Source: Paenibacillus_V sp046244365
GTDB taxonomy: Bacteria > Bacillota > Bacilli > Paenibacillales > NBRC-103111
Reading direction: 5' to 3'
DNA: 64,000 bases
Assembly (NCBI RefSeq): GCF_046244365.1
Contig: NZ_CP176395.1
Coordinates: forward strand, 7,502,001 to 7,566,000
Positions 45,968-54,961 of the stretch are shown here, piece by piece. How positions within the stretch are numbered: position 1 is the stretch's first letter; every line of letters starts with the position of its first letter. The translations under genes and the position numbers were made by a program. The notes beneath the pieces were generated by a model. The model saw only the letters and a list, made by a program, of their open reading frames with translations, did no database searches and had not been told where the DNA came from.

Positions 45968-46428
45968 TTAGTTTGATCTGATTGTAATCAATGGCAAAGT
46001 CCATACACTGGCCGCTTCTATTTCTGATTGGTCTAGTTGGGTACATGGTTCATAAAGAAAAGAACGAAACTGCTTAAACTTGCCGATACAGACAGCACGG
46101 AGGATCGTTTCATAAATTGAGATGGATTTCATTATTCTGTCCGTTAACGCAGGGAGGTCGCCGAACAATCTCGTGGCAGCCTCGCTTTTATGGATGCCTT
46201 CAAGCATTACTAAAATCCAAGTAGAACCTGTGCTATTCCAATCATTTTGAAAAACCTTTTCTGACAGAATCGCTTCACGGATTACCCAATTGTTTTGCTA
46301 ACTACGGAAAGAATTATGTCAACGAAATTAGGGTTTCCCCAAATGATACAAGATTCCTTTTTCTCTGCATCATCATAAAAGTATTGAAAATTTCGCTTTG
46401 CCTCTATCTGGTTACGCAACGTCTTCAT
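45968..46428 (-). pseudogene. Frameshifted gene of unknown function
   Basis: An ATG at 46428 with an AGGT site starts MKTLRNQIEAKRNFQYFYDD and runs to VVSKTIG then TAA. One frame over, the sequence continues without a break as NNWVIREAILSEKVFQNDW to GIHKSEAATRLFGDLPALTDRI and stops at 45968. Together about 153 codons of a helical protein. Family not recognised. Confidence 0.5.
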
Positions 46429-46440
46429 AATAATGACCTA

Positions 46441-46533
46441 GAAAGCGCTCAGCGCGGAAGGCACCGTCAGCGCCCACAGCGTATTCTCGAATCCGATCGC
46501 TTTGATGACCATATAGTTCGAAATCAAGCCGGC
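46441..46533 (-). pseudogene. Internal remnant of an LplC/YtcP-type sugar permease
   Basis: 31 codons read GLISNYMVIKAIGFENTLW then ALTVPSALSAF, the typical membrane/loop segment of CUT1 permeases. Both ends are lost. GC-rich inside an AT-rich island, so it is older chromosomal debris. Confidence 0.65.
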
Positions 46534-46571
46534 TGAGAATCAGGAAAAACCGTGTAACCAAAAGCCTCAAA

Positions 46572-47174
46572 CTAAATGGAATTAGTAGTGGGTAGCTTTT
46601 TCTTATTCATTAACAAAGAGCTATTAATCAATAAAGGTGAGATTACCAATTTATAAAAAACAAACCCAATCAAACCGCCAATTGTATTTAGGATAATATC
46701 ATCTATGTCAACAGCACGATAGTTATACTTTATGAGAAGAGAAATAATTCTCTGTGTTATTTCAATCATAAGGGAAGCACAAATAATAACTGTTAGCATT
46801 TTTCCGAAACTACTGATTTTCTTTGTAATTAAAGGAATATACGAACCTAAAGGAAAAAACATTAGAATATTCCCACCGACTTGAATCCAAAATTGTTTTC
46901 CTCCTTCAGAGTAAAAATTGAACATGCTGTTAAACGGTATTAAGTTCAAAGAATAACCACTGTTCATTGAAAGTAAATTATTTATTAAATTGTTATCTAT
47001 AGGTATTTGGAATAATGTCACTTTAATAACTAAAGAGATATAGATATAAAATGTCGTAAAAATCAGATGCTCAAAGATTGTTTTTTTCTTTTTAATATTA
47101 ATAAATAAAAATAAAAAATATAAGGGAGTAAGAACAACCCCAATAACCGAAAAATTTAGCAATTTCCACTCCAC
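46572..47174 (-). CDS. VanZ-like membrane protein
   Basis: A 200-aa protein with five hydrophobic segments. VanZ marks: LNLIPFNSMFNFY, GGNILMFFPLGSYIPLI, EITQRIISLLIKYNYRAVDIDDIILNTIGGLIGF. Family members are linked to teicoplanin and other glycopeptide or lipoglycopeptide resistance, but many have unknown roles. Composition is far more AT-rich than the rest of the window, pointing to recent acquisition. Confidence 0.88.
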   Translation of the reverse strand: MEWKLLNFSVIGVVLTPLYFLFLFINIKKKKTIFEHLIFTTFYIYISLVIKVTLFQIPIDNNLINNLLSMNSGYSLNLIPFNSMFNFYSEGGKQFWIQVGGNILMFFPLGSYIPLITKKISSFGKMLTVIICASLMIEITQRIISLLIKYNYRAVDIDDIILNTIGGLIGFVFYKLVISPLLINSSLLMNKKKLPTTNSI

Positions 47175-47207
47175 CTTAACAAAAATTTAAACCGTAATAA
47201 TGTAAAA

Positions 47208-47230
47208 TACAGAGGGTTAACCCCCTGTAT
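47208..47230 (-). terminator. Hairpin between the exported protein and VanZ-like genes
   Basis: 10-bp near-perfect stem ATACAGAGGG/CCCCCTGTAT with a TTAA loop, T-rich on the minus-strand 3' side. Probable terminator or attenuator 30 bp past the exported-protein stop. Confidence 0.65.
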
Positions 47231-47260
47231 TAAATAATAAATAGATTGATTTAAGCAACT

Positions 47261-47650
47261 TTAATTATAAAAAGTACCAGATGCCGTTAATAAAGCCCCA
47301 TCATTCTGCTTAGAGCAAACTAAATAATATGTGCCTCCGCTCAAGTTCGACCACGTGTTACTATCATATCCATTAATTTGAGGGCTGACAGAACCTATAG
47401 CAGTATCAGAAAAAAATCCTGTCCTCATTAAGGTTTGGCTATACGTTGAAGGTTGATTAACACGATACTGTGTACTTGTTTGTACCTCCACAGTAATATT
47501 TCCAGCAGTAGCAGCATAAGTTTGGCCATTGTCTTTACCGTTGACGTAAGCCTTCATTTCATACGATACAGAATAGTTTGCTGCAAAAGCAGCCATTGGT
47601 ACTACTGCTAAAGCTCCTGCAATAATTGTGGAAACAATTTTCTTTCTCAT
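47261..47650 (-). CDS. Small exported beta-rich protein
   Basis: A 129-aa protein with a clear signal peptide (MRKKIVSTIIAGALAVVPMAAFAA). The mature part of about 105 residues is rich in Thr, Ser, Tyr and Asn with alternating polar and hydrophobic residues, and contains one Cys. I do not recognise the family. AT-rich; just upstream of the VanZ-like gene and possibly co-transcribed. A secreted peptide or bacteriocin-like role is only a guess. Confidence 0.65.
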   Translation of the reverse strand: MRKKIVSTIIAGALAVVPMAAFAANYSVSYEMKAYVNGKDNGQTYAATAGNITVEVQTSTQYRVNQPSTYSQTLMRTGFFSDTAIGSVSPQINGYDSNTWSNLSGGTYYLVCSKQNDGALLTASGTFYN

Positions 47651-47659
47651 TTGTAAACA

Positions 47660-48712
47660 TCTCCCATTTTAGGTATATTTTTGTAGATAGATAAGAATAT
47701 TATATATTTCTCAATTTGTAAACACCGAATTTTTCGAAAGTTAATTAAAATGACTTATGAATAGAAGACATAACTACCATCGCGCACATTACGGTACTAT
47801 TTAACTATTTTTATTATATATACCTATATATAAAATAATTATGTAAAATAACCATAATTTGTCTGATTGTATTTATGTTCTTGTCTTTCATTGGACAAGA
47901 ACACATTTCGTTTCCTGCTACCCATAAAATACTTGTAAATTTTTCTTTTGTAGAAGTGGGTTGATGCTATACTGATTATTCTGTGCACACCAAATAACCC
48001 TCCTATGACGAAGGATGTCGCAATATTTATCAGTTTCTTTTCGTAATGGAATTGGGGATCATCCTAGTCGATAACCTTCCTTTTCCGAACCCGACGAAGG
48101 GACTTGAAACGCTCTTTAAACCGGTAACCACATTCATTTTTGGCGAAGGATAAATGGAGAATGGACGCTTCTCAAATGAATGTGTACAAAACCTGTAATA
48201 TCTCCCCTTTGAAATGGTCCAGTCCTTTTCCATCGGCGTTCCTCGAACTCATCGATGCTATAGTGCCTGGACTTTGGGTGTTCGAGGCATTCTCAAACCC
48301 AATCGGCACAATAACTGACTTCTGATTTTTCAAACCGATCCATTGCGAGACAGCGAGCACGACAACATAATTGAGAATCCCGGTTTTGATTATCATGATT
48401 ATGTCCTTGCTCCTTTCCTCCAGCTACGTCGAGGTGAGAAATTTATTATGCCAATTGATTTCCTGTTCGTGTTCTTGAACCAGCTGTTCTATCTGCTTGT
48501 GTAATCGCCCTAGAAAACCACAAAGTAGCTGCTGGGCATCTGTGATTACATGTTTGAAGTAAAATGATCTTCGGCTCTCATGTCCGGAATAAGTTTGAAT
48601 ATGAGCGCCAAGTATTTGACTGGCTCCCCACATCAAAGAGCGACAGCCTGGGACGCGAAAAGGTCCTAGACTGCAACTATTCAACTCTTGTTTCCGCTAG
48701 TTAAACAACTAT
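47660..48712. other. AT-rich stretch with gene debris
   Basis: No convincing full gene. Contents: a perfect 9-bp hairpin (GTTCTTGTC/GACAAGAAC, 47877-47903), and minus-strand frames 48172-48396 and 48424-48684. The first has an AAGG site before its ATG but no family. The second ends RLHKQIEQLVQEHEQEI, which faintly resembles IS110-type transposase helices. I regard both as remnants. Confidence 0.4.
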
Positions 48713-48714
48713 AT

Positions 48715-48769
48715 AGCTGCGCTTGTCGGCATCGTGCAACTTCCATAACTTGAGCAGTTTACTGTTAAA
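48715..48769. repeat. 54-bp direct repeat, right copy
   Basis: See 45836-45889. Located about 110 bp upstream of the MazE start. Confidence 0.75.
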
Positions 48770-48879
48770 CAAACACTCAATCTTGGCATCTTTTTTCGCT
48801 ATACGGATATACTTTGGATATACAAACTCAAAAGGACGTAGTATTCTTGACTCAAGACCACAAGAAAGGAATGGTGTAT

Positions 48880-49146
48880 GTGACGACAACAACCATTGGT
48901 AAATGGGGAAATAGCATGGGCGTCCGCATTCCGCAGGAGTTCTTGGAAGCCGTTCATTTATCGTTGGGCGCGAAAGTGGAATTGCAACTAATCCCCGATC
49001 AAGGTATCTTGTTGAAACCGGCCGTCAAGCGTACGCGCAAGTCTAATCGGGAGCTGCGTATGCTATATCTGTCCAAGCGCGGCAAAAACATGCCGGCCAT
49101 GTCACAAGGTGAATTTATCGATAATTCTATGGGGGATGAAATTTAA
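48880..49146 (+). CDS. mazE: MazE-like antitoxin (SpoVT-AbrB fold)
   Basis: An 88-aa protein from a GTG 9 bases after AAAGGA. The swapped-hairpin DNA-binding motif is IGKWGNSMGVRIPQEFLEAV then GAKVELQL. The C-terminal tail is the MazF-wrapping part. It should repress its own operon and neutralise the ribonuclease encoded 2 bp downstream. Confidence 0.88.
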   Translation: MTTTTIGKWGNSMGVRIPQEFLEAVHLSLGAKVELQLIPDQGILLKPAVKRTRKSNRELRMLYLSKRGKNMPAMSQGEFIDNSMGDEI

Positions 49147-49148
49147 TA

Positions 49149-49571
49149 ATGTCGATAACAGGAAATGTAGAACGAGGCAGTATTGTGTGGTGTACTCTTC
49201 CCCCCACAAAAGGCCGCGAGCAAAACGGCTGTCGCGCCTCAATCGTAATATCAGAAGGATTCATTGATTCGACTTTAAACAAAATGGCGCTGACGGTTCC
49301 GGTCACGACAAATGCGATGGGCCACAGCTTTGAAATCTCGGTTCCCCCAGGAATCAAAACTCCGGATTCCCATTTACTGCCTCCTCACCTCCAATTTCCG
49401 GAACTGGAAGGCGTAGTCCTAATCAACAATGTTAGATCGATCGATCTGGACGGGAGAAATGCGATCGTAATCGGCCGGGTTGATCCTGAATCCGAATTTT
49501 TTGAGGAAATCGTCGATAATGTAATGGGGCTCATAGCATACCCTGAAGATGATGAGAAAACCGAGGATTAG
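49149..49571 (+). CDS. mazF: MazF/PemK-type endoribonuclease toxin
   Basis: A 140-aa SH3-barrel RNase. Signatures: RGSIVWCTLPPTKGREQNGCRASIVIS, the conserved Thr/Ser-rich TVPVTTNAMG, and VVLINNVRSIDLDGRN. Longer than classical MazF (about 115 aa) by an acidic tail. Two bases after mazE, so coupled. It cleaves mRNA at a short specific sequence that cannot be read here. Confidence 0.9.
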   Translation: MSITGNVERGSIVWCTLPPTKGREQNGCRASIVISEGFIDSTLNKMALTVPVTTNAMGHSFEISVPPGIKTPDSHLLPPHLQFPELEGVVLINNVRSIDLDGRNAIVIGRVDPESEFFEEIVDNVMGLIAYPEDDEKTED

Positions 49572-49658
49572 ACGAATACCGTCGATGGACAAACCCAGAC
49601 GGTTTTTTCATGTTTATAATCGTGGTGACTTGTGTTAGCCGAAAAACACAAAACCTTG

Positions 49659-50171
49659 CTATCCTTCGATTAACATTGGCGTTTTTAAGTTTTTGTTATT
49701 GCCGATCCACTTCGCTAATACACTCCTTGTCGGCGCCCCCATAATAAAATTAATATCATTCTCCGGATGCTTATCATAATCATTTATTTCATTCAACGGA
49801 ATCCAAGCAATGCCAACTTGATCCACGTCGGGAGTATTTCCTACTTTTGCTTCATTGTGTGAGGTAATCGTACATAAGAATGTAAAATCAATTTGATGAA
49901 CATCCGGCTCTAGTTCTGGAAACAACGAGTCTCTTTTTGCTATAAACTCGTTAATAAAAAGCAATTCTTTGATTTCAACTTCTAAACTGACCTCTTCGAA
50001 TACTTCCCTGATTAGAGTTTGTTGTATACTTTCTCCAAGATTTTGACCTCCCCCAGGGAGAACATAAAATTCGCCTTGGACCCCGATTCTCCTCAATACG
50101 AGTAATCGCTCGTCCTTCATTATCATTGCCCTTGCCGCCGTTCGAATGGCCACAGCTGCACCTCTATTCAT
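49659..50171 (-). CDS. NUDIX hydrolase
   Basis: A 170-aa protein. The Nudix box is GGGQNLGESIQQTLIREVFEEV (residues about 40-61), with the catalytic REVFEE. Hydrolyses a nucleoside-diphosphate-linked compound; substrate not predictable. Confidence 0.88.
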   Translation of the reverse strand: MNRGAAVAIRTAARAMIMKDERLLVLRRIGVQGEFYVLPGGGQNLGESIQQTLIREVFEEVSLEVEIKELLFINEFIAKRDSLFPELEPDVHQIDFTFLCTITSHNEAKVGNTPDVDQVGIAWIPLNEINDYDKHPENDINFIMGAPTRSVLAKWIGNNKNLKTPMLIEG

Positions 50172-50287
50172 AGTTCAATATCACGATGACACTTATGATA
50201 CTTTTGGCATTATAAAGAATCAATGGAAGGATAGAGTTTAACTAAAAAATCCAAACTCCTGTCGGGTTCCCTTCAAAATCACTTTAC

Positions 50288-50330
50288 GAAAAACGAAAGC
50301 CCCGATTCGAGGTTCGAGGTCGGGACTTCC
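50288..50330 (-). terminator. Intrinsic terminator of the GDPD gene
   Basis: Stem AAGTCCCGA.../TCGGGGCTT followed on the minus strand by TTTTT, just past the stop. Confidence 0.8.
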
Positions 50331-50351
50331 TGCACAAAGCTGCTGTCAGAA

Positions 50352-52184
50352 CTAAAGGCGGTCCAGCCAGTCGAACAAAGCGTCGAAGAACGGGTCTTCA
50401 CTGGCCCGTACGCCGTCGGCGACAAGCAGCGCCTGCTCCGGGTTGTCCGTCACGACGCCGTCCGCTCCCATTCGGAAAAATCGCTCCATCGCCGCCGCGT
50501 CATTGACGGTCCACACGTATATCGGCTTATTCAATGCCTTCGCTGCAGCGATGACCGGTTCGCTAACCCGGTACTCCTCCATGGTGAAGAAGTCCGCCCC
50601 CATTCGCTCCCATTTCGGCGTGCCGGCAAACAGCACGTACCCTACCTTCAGCGAGGGCTCGAGCGTTTTGACCTGGCGGATCACATCGGTGTTCAACGAT
50701 TGCACGATGCAGTCCCCGGCGAAATCATAGTCCCGGATGGCCCGCACAAATATCCCGGCCAAATCGCGTTCGCGTCCGTGCGTTTTTAACTCGATGTTCA
50801 GCTTGATGCGGCCTTTGGCCAGCTCCATCACTTCCTGCAGCGTACTGATACGGCCCGTGAACCGACCTTGCTTGACCTCCAGCTGTCTCAGCTCATCCAT
50901 GGTCAGCTCGGACAAATCCGCGTTCCTCCCCGTCAGCCTCTTCAGGTTCGTATCGTGCATCACTGCGAGCTTGCCGTCCTTCGTTTCCTGAATGTCGATT
51001 TCCGCGTAATCCGCTCCCGCATCGATCGCGCCCCGGATAGCTTCCAACGTATTTTCCGCTCCCTTCGCCGTATAGCCCCGATGCGCCATGACGACGAAAT
51101 CGTGATCCTTGAAGGCCGAGCCGCCGATGGCCGGCGCCAAAACAAGTCCCGTCGCAAACGCGATAAGCGCTAAAAACACGAACAGCTTCCTCCGGTGCGG
51201 ACGAAACATCCGGCGTATAGGCGGCGCCGAATCTCCGGCCGAGCGCCATTCAAGAGGCTGAAGCACGAAGCGGCGCGGCTCCGCCTTCTCGATATACAGC
51301 CGCGTCAGCGTCGTGACATACAGCGGCGTTACCAGAACGGTCGCGGCATACGTCGAGACAATGAACGACTTCGCCAACACGGAACGAACGAACCCGCCGG
51401 TCCCCGTATCCCCCGCCAAAAACGCATGCGCGAACGTAAGCGCGAACAGCAGCGCTATAGTGGCAAGAACGACGACGAGGATAAAAACCAATAGCGTACT
51501 GGCCACGACGGCGGTCATTTTGACGTAAGACTTTCTCATGATGGCGGCGCTTTGCTTGGCGGCCTGCCGGAACCCGCCGATGCCTTCGATGACAAGGGCA
51601 TGCAGCGAAAACGTCCAACGGATGTTGAAAAAGAGCAATACGGCCAGAAAGCCTAAGTACAGCAGGGTGCCGCTTCCCGTTTTGTACAGCTCTCCGGAAA
51701 TGAAATTTGGAATCGTGAGCGACGGCAGCAGCGAAGAGCCGAGTCCGGGGCTTAGCAGCGGAATGACCAGCAGAAAATATAGCGCCCAGCCGACGAATCC
51801 GAACGTAAACAAAGCCGGCAAACAGCTTACCGCCTGCAGGAATGCGCGCGGCAGATTCGTTCTAACCCGGTGGTGGCCGAGATACGAAATGACGATGAGT
51901 ACGGCGAATTCGACGAAAATCAGGACGGTCGCAGCCGGAACGAGAAGCGCCAGGCAAAGCAAGCCGTATTTGCTCATAAAGAAGCGCAGCAGCTCGTAAT
52001 TCGTCGCCCCCGCAAACCCGCCAAGGCTCAGCAGCTTATGGAACACGACGGAAATCGTCGGGATAAAAATAAAAAAGGTAAGCGCTTTGTAGAACAGCTC
52101 GAACAGCATGACTTCGCGGAACGTGAAGCTCATTGTCCGGAACGCATCTGCAACGAGCTTTAGAAAAGGCGATTTTCGATGCAA
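50352..52184 (-). CDS. Membrane glycerophosphodiester phosphodiesterase
   Basis: A 610-aa protein from a TTG behind AAGAAGGTG. An N-terminal glycerophosphoryl diester phosphodiesterase membrane domain (about 20-345, eight hydrophobic segments) is followed by a GDPD TIM barrel with MAHRGYTAKGAENTLEAIRGAIDAGADYAEIDIQETKDG (catalytic HR and E-x-D), LNIELKTHG and VWTVND. Likely releases glycerol phosphate from lipid or teichoic acid headgroups. Confidence 0.93.
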   Translation of the reverse strand: MHRKSPFLKLVADAFRTMSFTFREVMLFELFYKALTFFIFIPTISVVFHKLLSLGGFAGATNYELLRFFMSKYGLLCLALLVPAATVLIFVEFAVLIVISYLGHHRVRTNLPRAFLQAVSCLPALFTFGFVGWALYFLLVIPLLSPGLGSSLLPSLTIPNFISGELYKTGSGTLLYLGFLAVLLFFNIRWTFSLHALVIEGIGGFRQAAKQSAAIMRKSYVKMTAVVASTLLVFILVVVLATIALLFALTFAHAFLAGDTGTGGFVRSVLAKSFIVSTYAATVLVTPLYVTTLTRLYIEKAEPRRFVLQPLEWRSAGDSAPPIRRMFRPHRRKLFVFLALIAFATGLVLAPAIGGSAFKDHDFVVMAHRGYTAKGAENTLEAIRGAIDAGADYAEIDIQETKDGKLAVMHDTNLKRLTGRNADLSELTMDELRQLEVKQGRFTGRISTLQEVMELAKGRIKLNIELKTHGRERDLAGIFVRAIRDYDFAGDCIVQSLNTDVIRQVKTLEPSLKVGYVLFAGTPKWERMGADFFTMEEYRVSEPVIAAAKALNKPIYVWTVNDAAAMERFFRMGADGVVTDNPEQALLVADGVRASEDPFFDALFDWLDRL

Positions 52185-52467
52185 GCAGAAACACCTTCTT
52201 CGTTACTTACTGGAGCCGGCGCCCTGAGAGGTTTCGTCTTTTGCGAACGAACGGTTCCGTTATTAGCCTCCATTGTCGCATTCTCCGAAGCATTTTTCCA
52301 GTTTGATCCGGTTGTGGGCGGGTAATAAACCGTAACGCCGGAGGCTTCCGGCGATGCTTGTCTCGACCGAGCCGGCCGCCCATGCGGACAACCTCCCGGT
52401 ACTAGGTCAAGTTAGTACTTTTAGAGGTGACGGAAACGTATATACTGAAGGTAAGGGGTGATCCGAC

Positions 52468-53694
52468 ATGTCACGCAAATGGTTAAAGAAAGAGGCGCCC
52501 GTTTGGGTGCAAAATGAATTGATCACGCAGCAGCAGGCCGATAGGCTGCTGGCGTTCTATAAGGAGGAGAAGCCGGCCGTCGGCATCTTGCCTTTACTCG
52601 GCAGCCTGCTTGTCGGGCTCGGCATTCTTAGCTTCGTAGCCGCCAATTGGCAGGACATTCCCCATCTCGCAAGGTTTGCCGTTATCGTACTCGCGATGCT
52701 CGGCTTCTACGCCGCCGGCGAGCGGTTTATCCGCCGCGGCGACGACAGGCTGGGGCTTGGACTCGTTGCGATCGGACTGATCAGCTTCGGGGCGGGTATT
52801 TTCTTGCTCGCGCAAATGTTCCAAATGACCGCAGCCAATGCCGGCTCTTTCATTATATGGGGATCGGCCGGGGTCATGCTCACCTATTTATACCGCTCGC
52901 GGTTCCTGTTCCTGCTGTCGGCCGTAATTCTAAATGTCGGCCAATTCTACAGCCTCAACAATTTCGGGACGTTCAGCATCGTCGCCTTTCTCGTTCTTAT
53001 GGTTGGCCTCGGCATCTACTGGTGGCGCAACCGCAGCGCATGGCTCGCTTGGCTGCTCGGTCTCAGCGCTATGCTGCAGTCGGCTTTTCTGATCGGGGAG
53101 CTTGAGCTGAACGGCAGCTTGTATATGATTCCGGTAATGATCTTGTATGTGCTCGGCGACTGGATTCGAACGCGGAATACCGCCTCCCCGCTGCAAAACA
53201 GCGCGCTGACGGCAGCCTTCGTCACCTGCTGCATTGCCGTCATGGCGCAGGATAACGGGCATTTCTTCGGCTTCGCCGCCCATGAGCGGACGCCATCGCT
53301 CGTCTTTGCGATCGTCGTAGCCGCACTGCTCGCTTTATCCGCGATCGCCAAGAAGCGGCAGGGCCGTCTGACGAGCGGCTTCGAATGGCTGCTGCTGCTC
53401 CCTTACTTTTATGCGGCCGAGGCTGCCAGCTTCCTTTATTTGCTCGCCCTCTGCTTTTTCTCGCTCTGCGTGCTGTGGCGGGGCTATGCCGAAGAGGAAC
53501 GCTTTAAAGTAAATCTGGGAACGATGCTGTTCCTGTTCTCGGTGCTTCTGGCTTACGTCAAGCTGGCCTGGGGCTTCATGGACAAATCGGTGTTTTTCTT
53601 GGTGGGCGGCATTCTGCTGCTCGGCTTAAGCTGGTACTTGAACAAGCGGAGACGCCGTTTTCTTGCGGAGGAAGGAGAGGATCGCCATGACTAA
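52468..53694 (+). CDS. DUF2157 multi-pass membrane protein
   Basis: A 408-aa protein. The cytosolic N-terminus (MSRKWLKKEAPVWVQNELITQQQADRLLAFY) and the first hydrophobic hairpin (LPLLGSLLVGLGILSFVAANWQDIP) are characteristic of DUF2157, with about 11 membrane segments following. Function is unknown in the family. It overlaps the next gene by 8 bp; DUF2157 and GDYXXLXY proteins commonly co-occur. Confidence 0.9.
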   Translation: MSRKWLKKEAPVWVQNELITQQQADRLLAFYKEEKPAVGILPLLGSLLVGLGILSFVAANWQDIPHLARFAVIVLAMLGFYAAGERFIRRGDDRLGLGLVAIGLISFGAGIFLLAQMFQMTAANAGSFIIWGSAGVMLTYLYRSRFLFLLSAVILNVGQFYSLNNFGTFSIVAFLVLMVGLGIYWWRNRSAWLAWLLGLSAMLQSAFLIGELELNGSLYMIPVMILYVLGDWIRTRNTASPLQNSALTAAFVTCCIAVMAQDNGHFFGFAAHERTPSLVFAIVVAALLALSAIAKKRQGRLTSGFEWLLLLPYFYAAEAASFLYLLALCFFSLCVLWRGYAEEERFKVNLGTMLFLFSVLLAYVKLAWGFMDKSVFFLVGGILLLGLSWYLNKRRRRFLAEEGEDRHD

Positions 53695-54319
53695 GGAAAC
53701 GAACGGATACGAAGACAAGCGTCCCGCCGGCGAGCCTAGCGTGAACTACGCTCCCCAGAGCGAAAGGGCCGGGGCAAAGGAAGGCGGCACAAAGCCGCCT
53801 CGCCATCGCCGCACATGGCTGCTCATTCTGGCGGCCGCTGCCCAAGTCCTGGTCCTGGCCGGACTGCTGATCACGAACTATGCCGTAGGCTGGTACGGCA
53901 AAGAGATTCAGCTGAAGACGAAGCCGATCGACCCTCGCGATATTTTTTACGGCGACTACGTCGTGCTAAGCTACGAGATCAGCTCGCTGCCGGCCAGCCT
54001 CTGGAAGGGCGAAGGGAATCCGGAGCAGAAGGACACCGTGTATGTGCTCCTGCGGCCATCCGCTGCCAATCCCAAAGAGTACGAGGCAGCCGGCGTCTAT
54101 CCGGGCAATCCTGCGACAAGCGGAGACGAAGTCGCCCTAAAAGCTCATGTTCAATACGCCTGGGACCGTCAAATAACGCTGCGATATGGCTTGGAACGAT
54201 TTTACGTGCCGGAAGGCACCGGCAAGGAAATCGAGGAGCAGCATGCGTTATCGAGCGTGCGCGTGACGGTCGCTCCTTGGGGCCAAGCTCGGGTGAACGG
54301 GTTTGCGGAAAAGCAGTAA
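53687..54319 (+). CDS. GDYXXLXY-domain membrane-anchored protein
   Basis: A 210-aa protein. A charged cytosolic start, one membrane helix (TWLLILAAAAQVLVLAGLLITNYAV) and an extracellular domain with the diagnostic motif GDYVVLSY and PRDIFYGDY context. Start at ATG 53687 (GGAGAGG site). Probably works with the overlapping DUF2157 protein; role unknown. Confidence 0.9.
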   Translation: MTKETNGYEDKRPAGEPSVNYAPQSERAGAKEGGTKPPRHRRTWLLILAAAAQVLVLAGLLITNYAVGWYGKEIQLKTKPIDPRDIFYGDYVVLSYEISSLPASLWKGEGNPEQKDTVYVLLRPSAANPKEYEAAGVYPGNPATSGDEVALKAHVQYAWDRQITLRYGLERFYVPEGTGKEIEEQHALSSVRVTVAPWGQARVNGFAEKQ

Positions 54320-54329
54320 TCAACAGAGG

Positions 54330-54370
54330 AGGCAGCCCTTAGCTTGAACCAAGCTTCGGGCTGCCTTTTT
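54330..54370 (+). terminator. Intrinsic terminator
   Basis: AGGCAGCCC...GGGCTGCCTTTTT stem right after the GDYXXLXY gene. Confidence 0.9.
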
Positions 54371-54455
54371 AGGTTCGTTTAAACAGCACATTCATCTGCT
54401 CCTGCAGGTTGCTGCAGCCGGTCAGCGAATCGCGAAGATTGCTCGAACTGGTCAA

Positions 54456-54648
54456 CCTTAACCGCCTCTTTCGTCGCTTTCCGGGGATGCGCACGTTCCG
54501 CGTCGTGGCAGATAGAGTAAAAGTTTTTGATGCCTTCGTCTCTGCCGACCATGATGTAGGACGCCGTCCCCATCGAACCCGGGATGAGCGCCGGATGACC
54601 GGTCGACTTGTACGCAGGCGTGTTCATATAGCGGTTCGGCGGCAGCGT
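54456..54648 (-). pseudogene. Internal remnant of an RtcB-type RNA ligase gene
   Basis: About 64 codons read PPNRYMNTPAYKSTGHPALIPG then SMGTASYIMVGRDEG and NFYSICHDAERAHPRKATKEA, matching the nucleotide/metal-binding region of RtcB. The expected upstream and C-terminal regions are absent or in other frames, so it is a decayed fragment. Confidence 0.7.
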
Positions 54649-54699
54649 CCGAGTGATCTTTCCTGTGAACGAGCATCGGTTCGTTCCGGAGGACGGGCG

Positions 54700-54900
54700 G
54701 ACACAATAACGGATTTTCAAGGCGCTATCGGGGACGAACACGCCGCATTGAGAAGCATAAAGGATTTTCAAGGTCTTATCGGACGGAGAACCGCAGGTTT
54801 CCCGTTCGATTCATGGGAATAACGCCCCCAAAATCCGCTAATCGCTTTTACAGAATTGATGGTCGTGAGATAACGCCTTAAAAATCCGTTATTATTTTCC
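54700..54900. repeat. Cluster of four dispersed elements, two direct and two inverted
   Basis: Direct copies at 54706-54729 and 54757-54780 (ATAACGGATTTTCAAGGCGCTATC type) and inverted copies at 54818-54842 and 54869-54892. Could form long stems. Non-coding. Confidence 0.75.
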
Positions 54901-54961
54901 AATTGCAGATCCGCCCAATTTCAGTACAGCTCGCAAGCCTCCCCGGGTTGCCGGACACTTG

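Noticed and set aside
48424..48684. IS110-type transposase gene
   Set aside because: Only one short helix segment is reminiscent; no DEDD motif or ends are visible, so it is listed only as debris.
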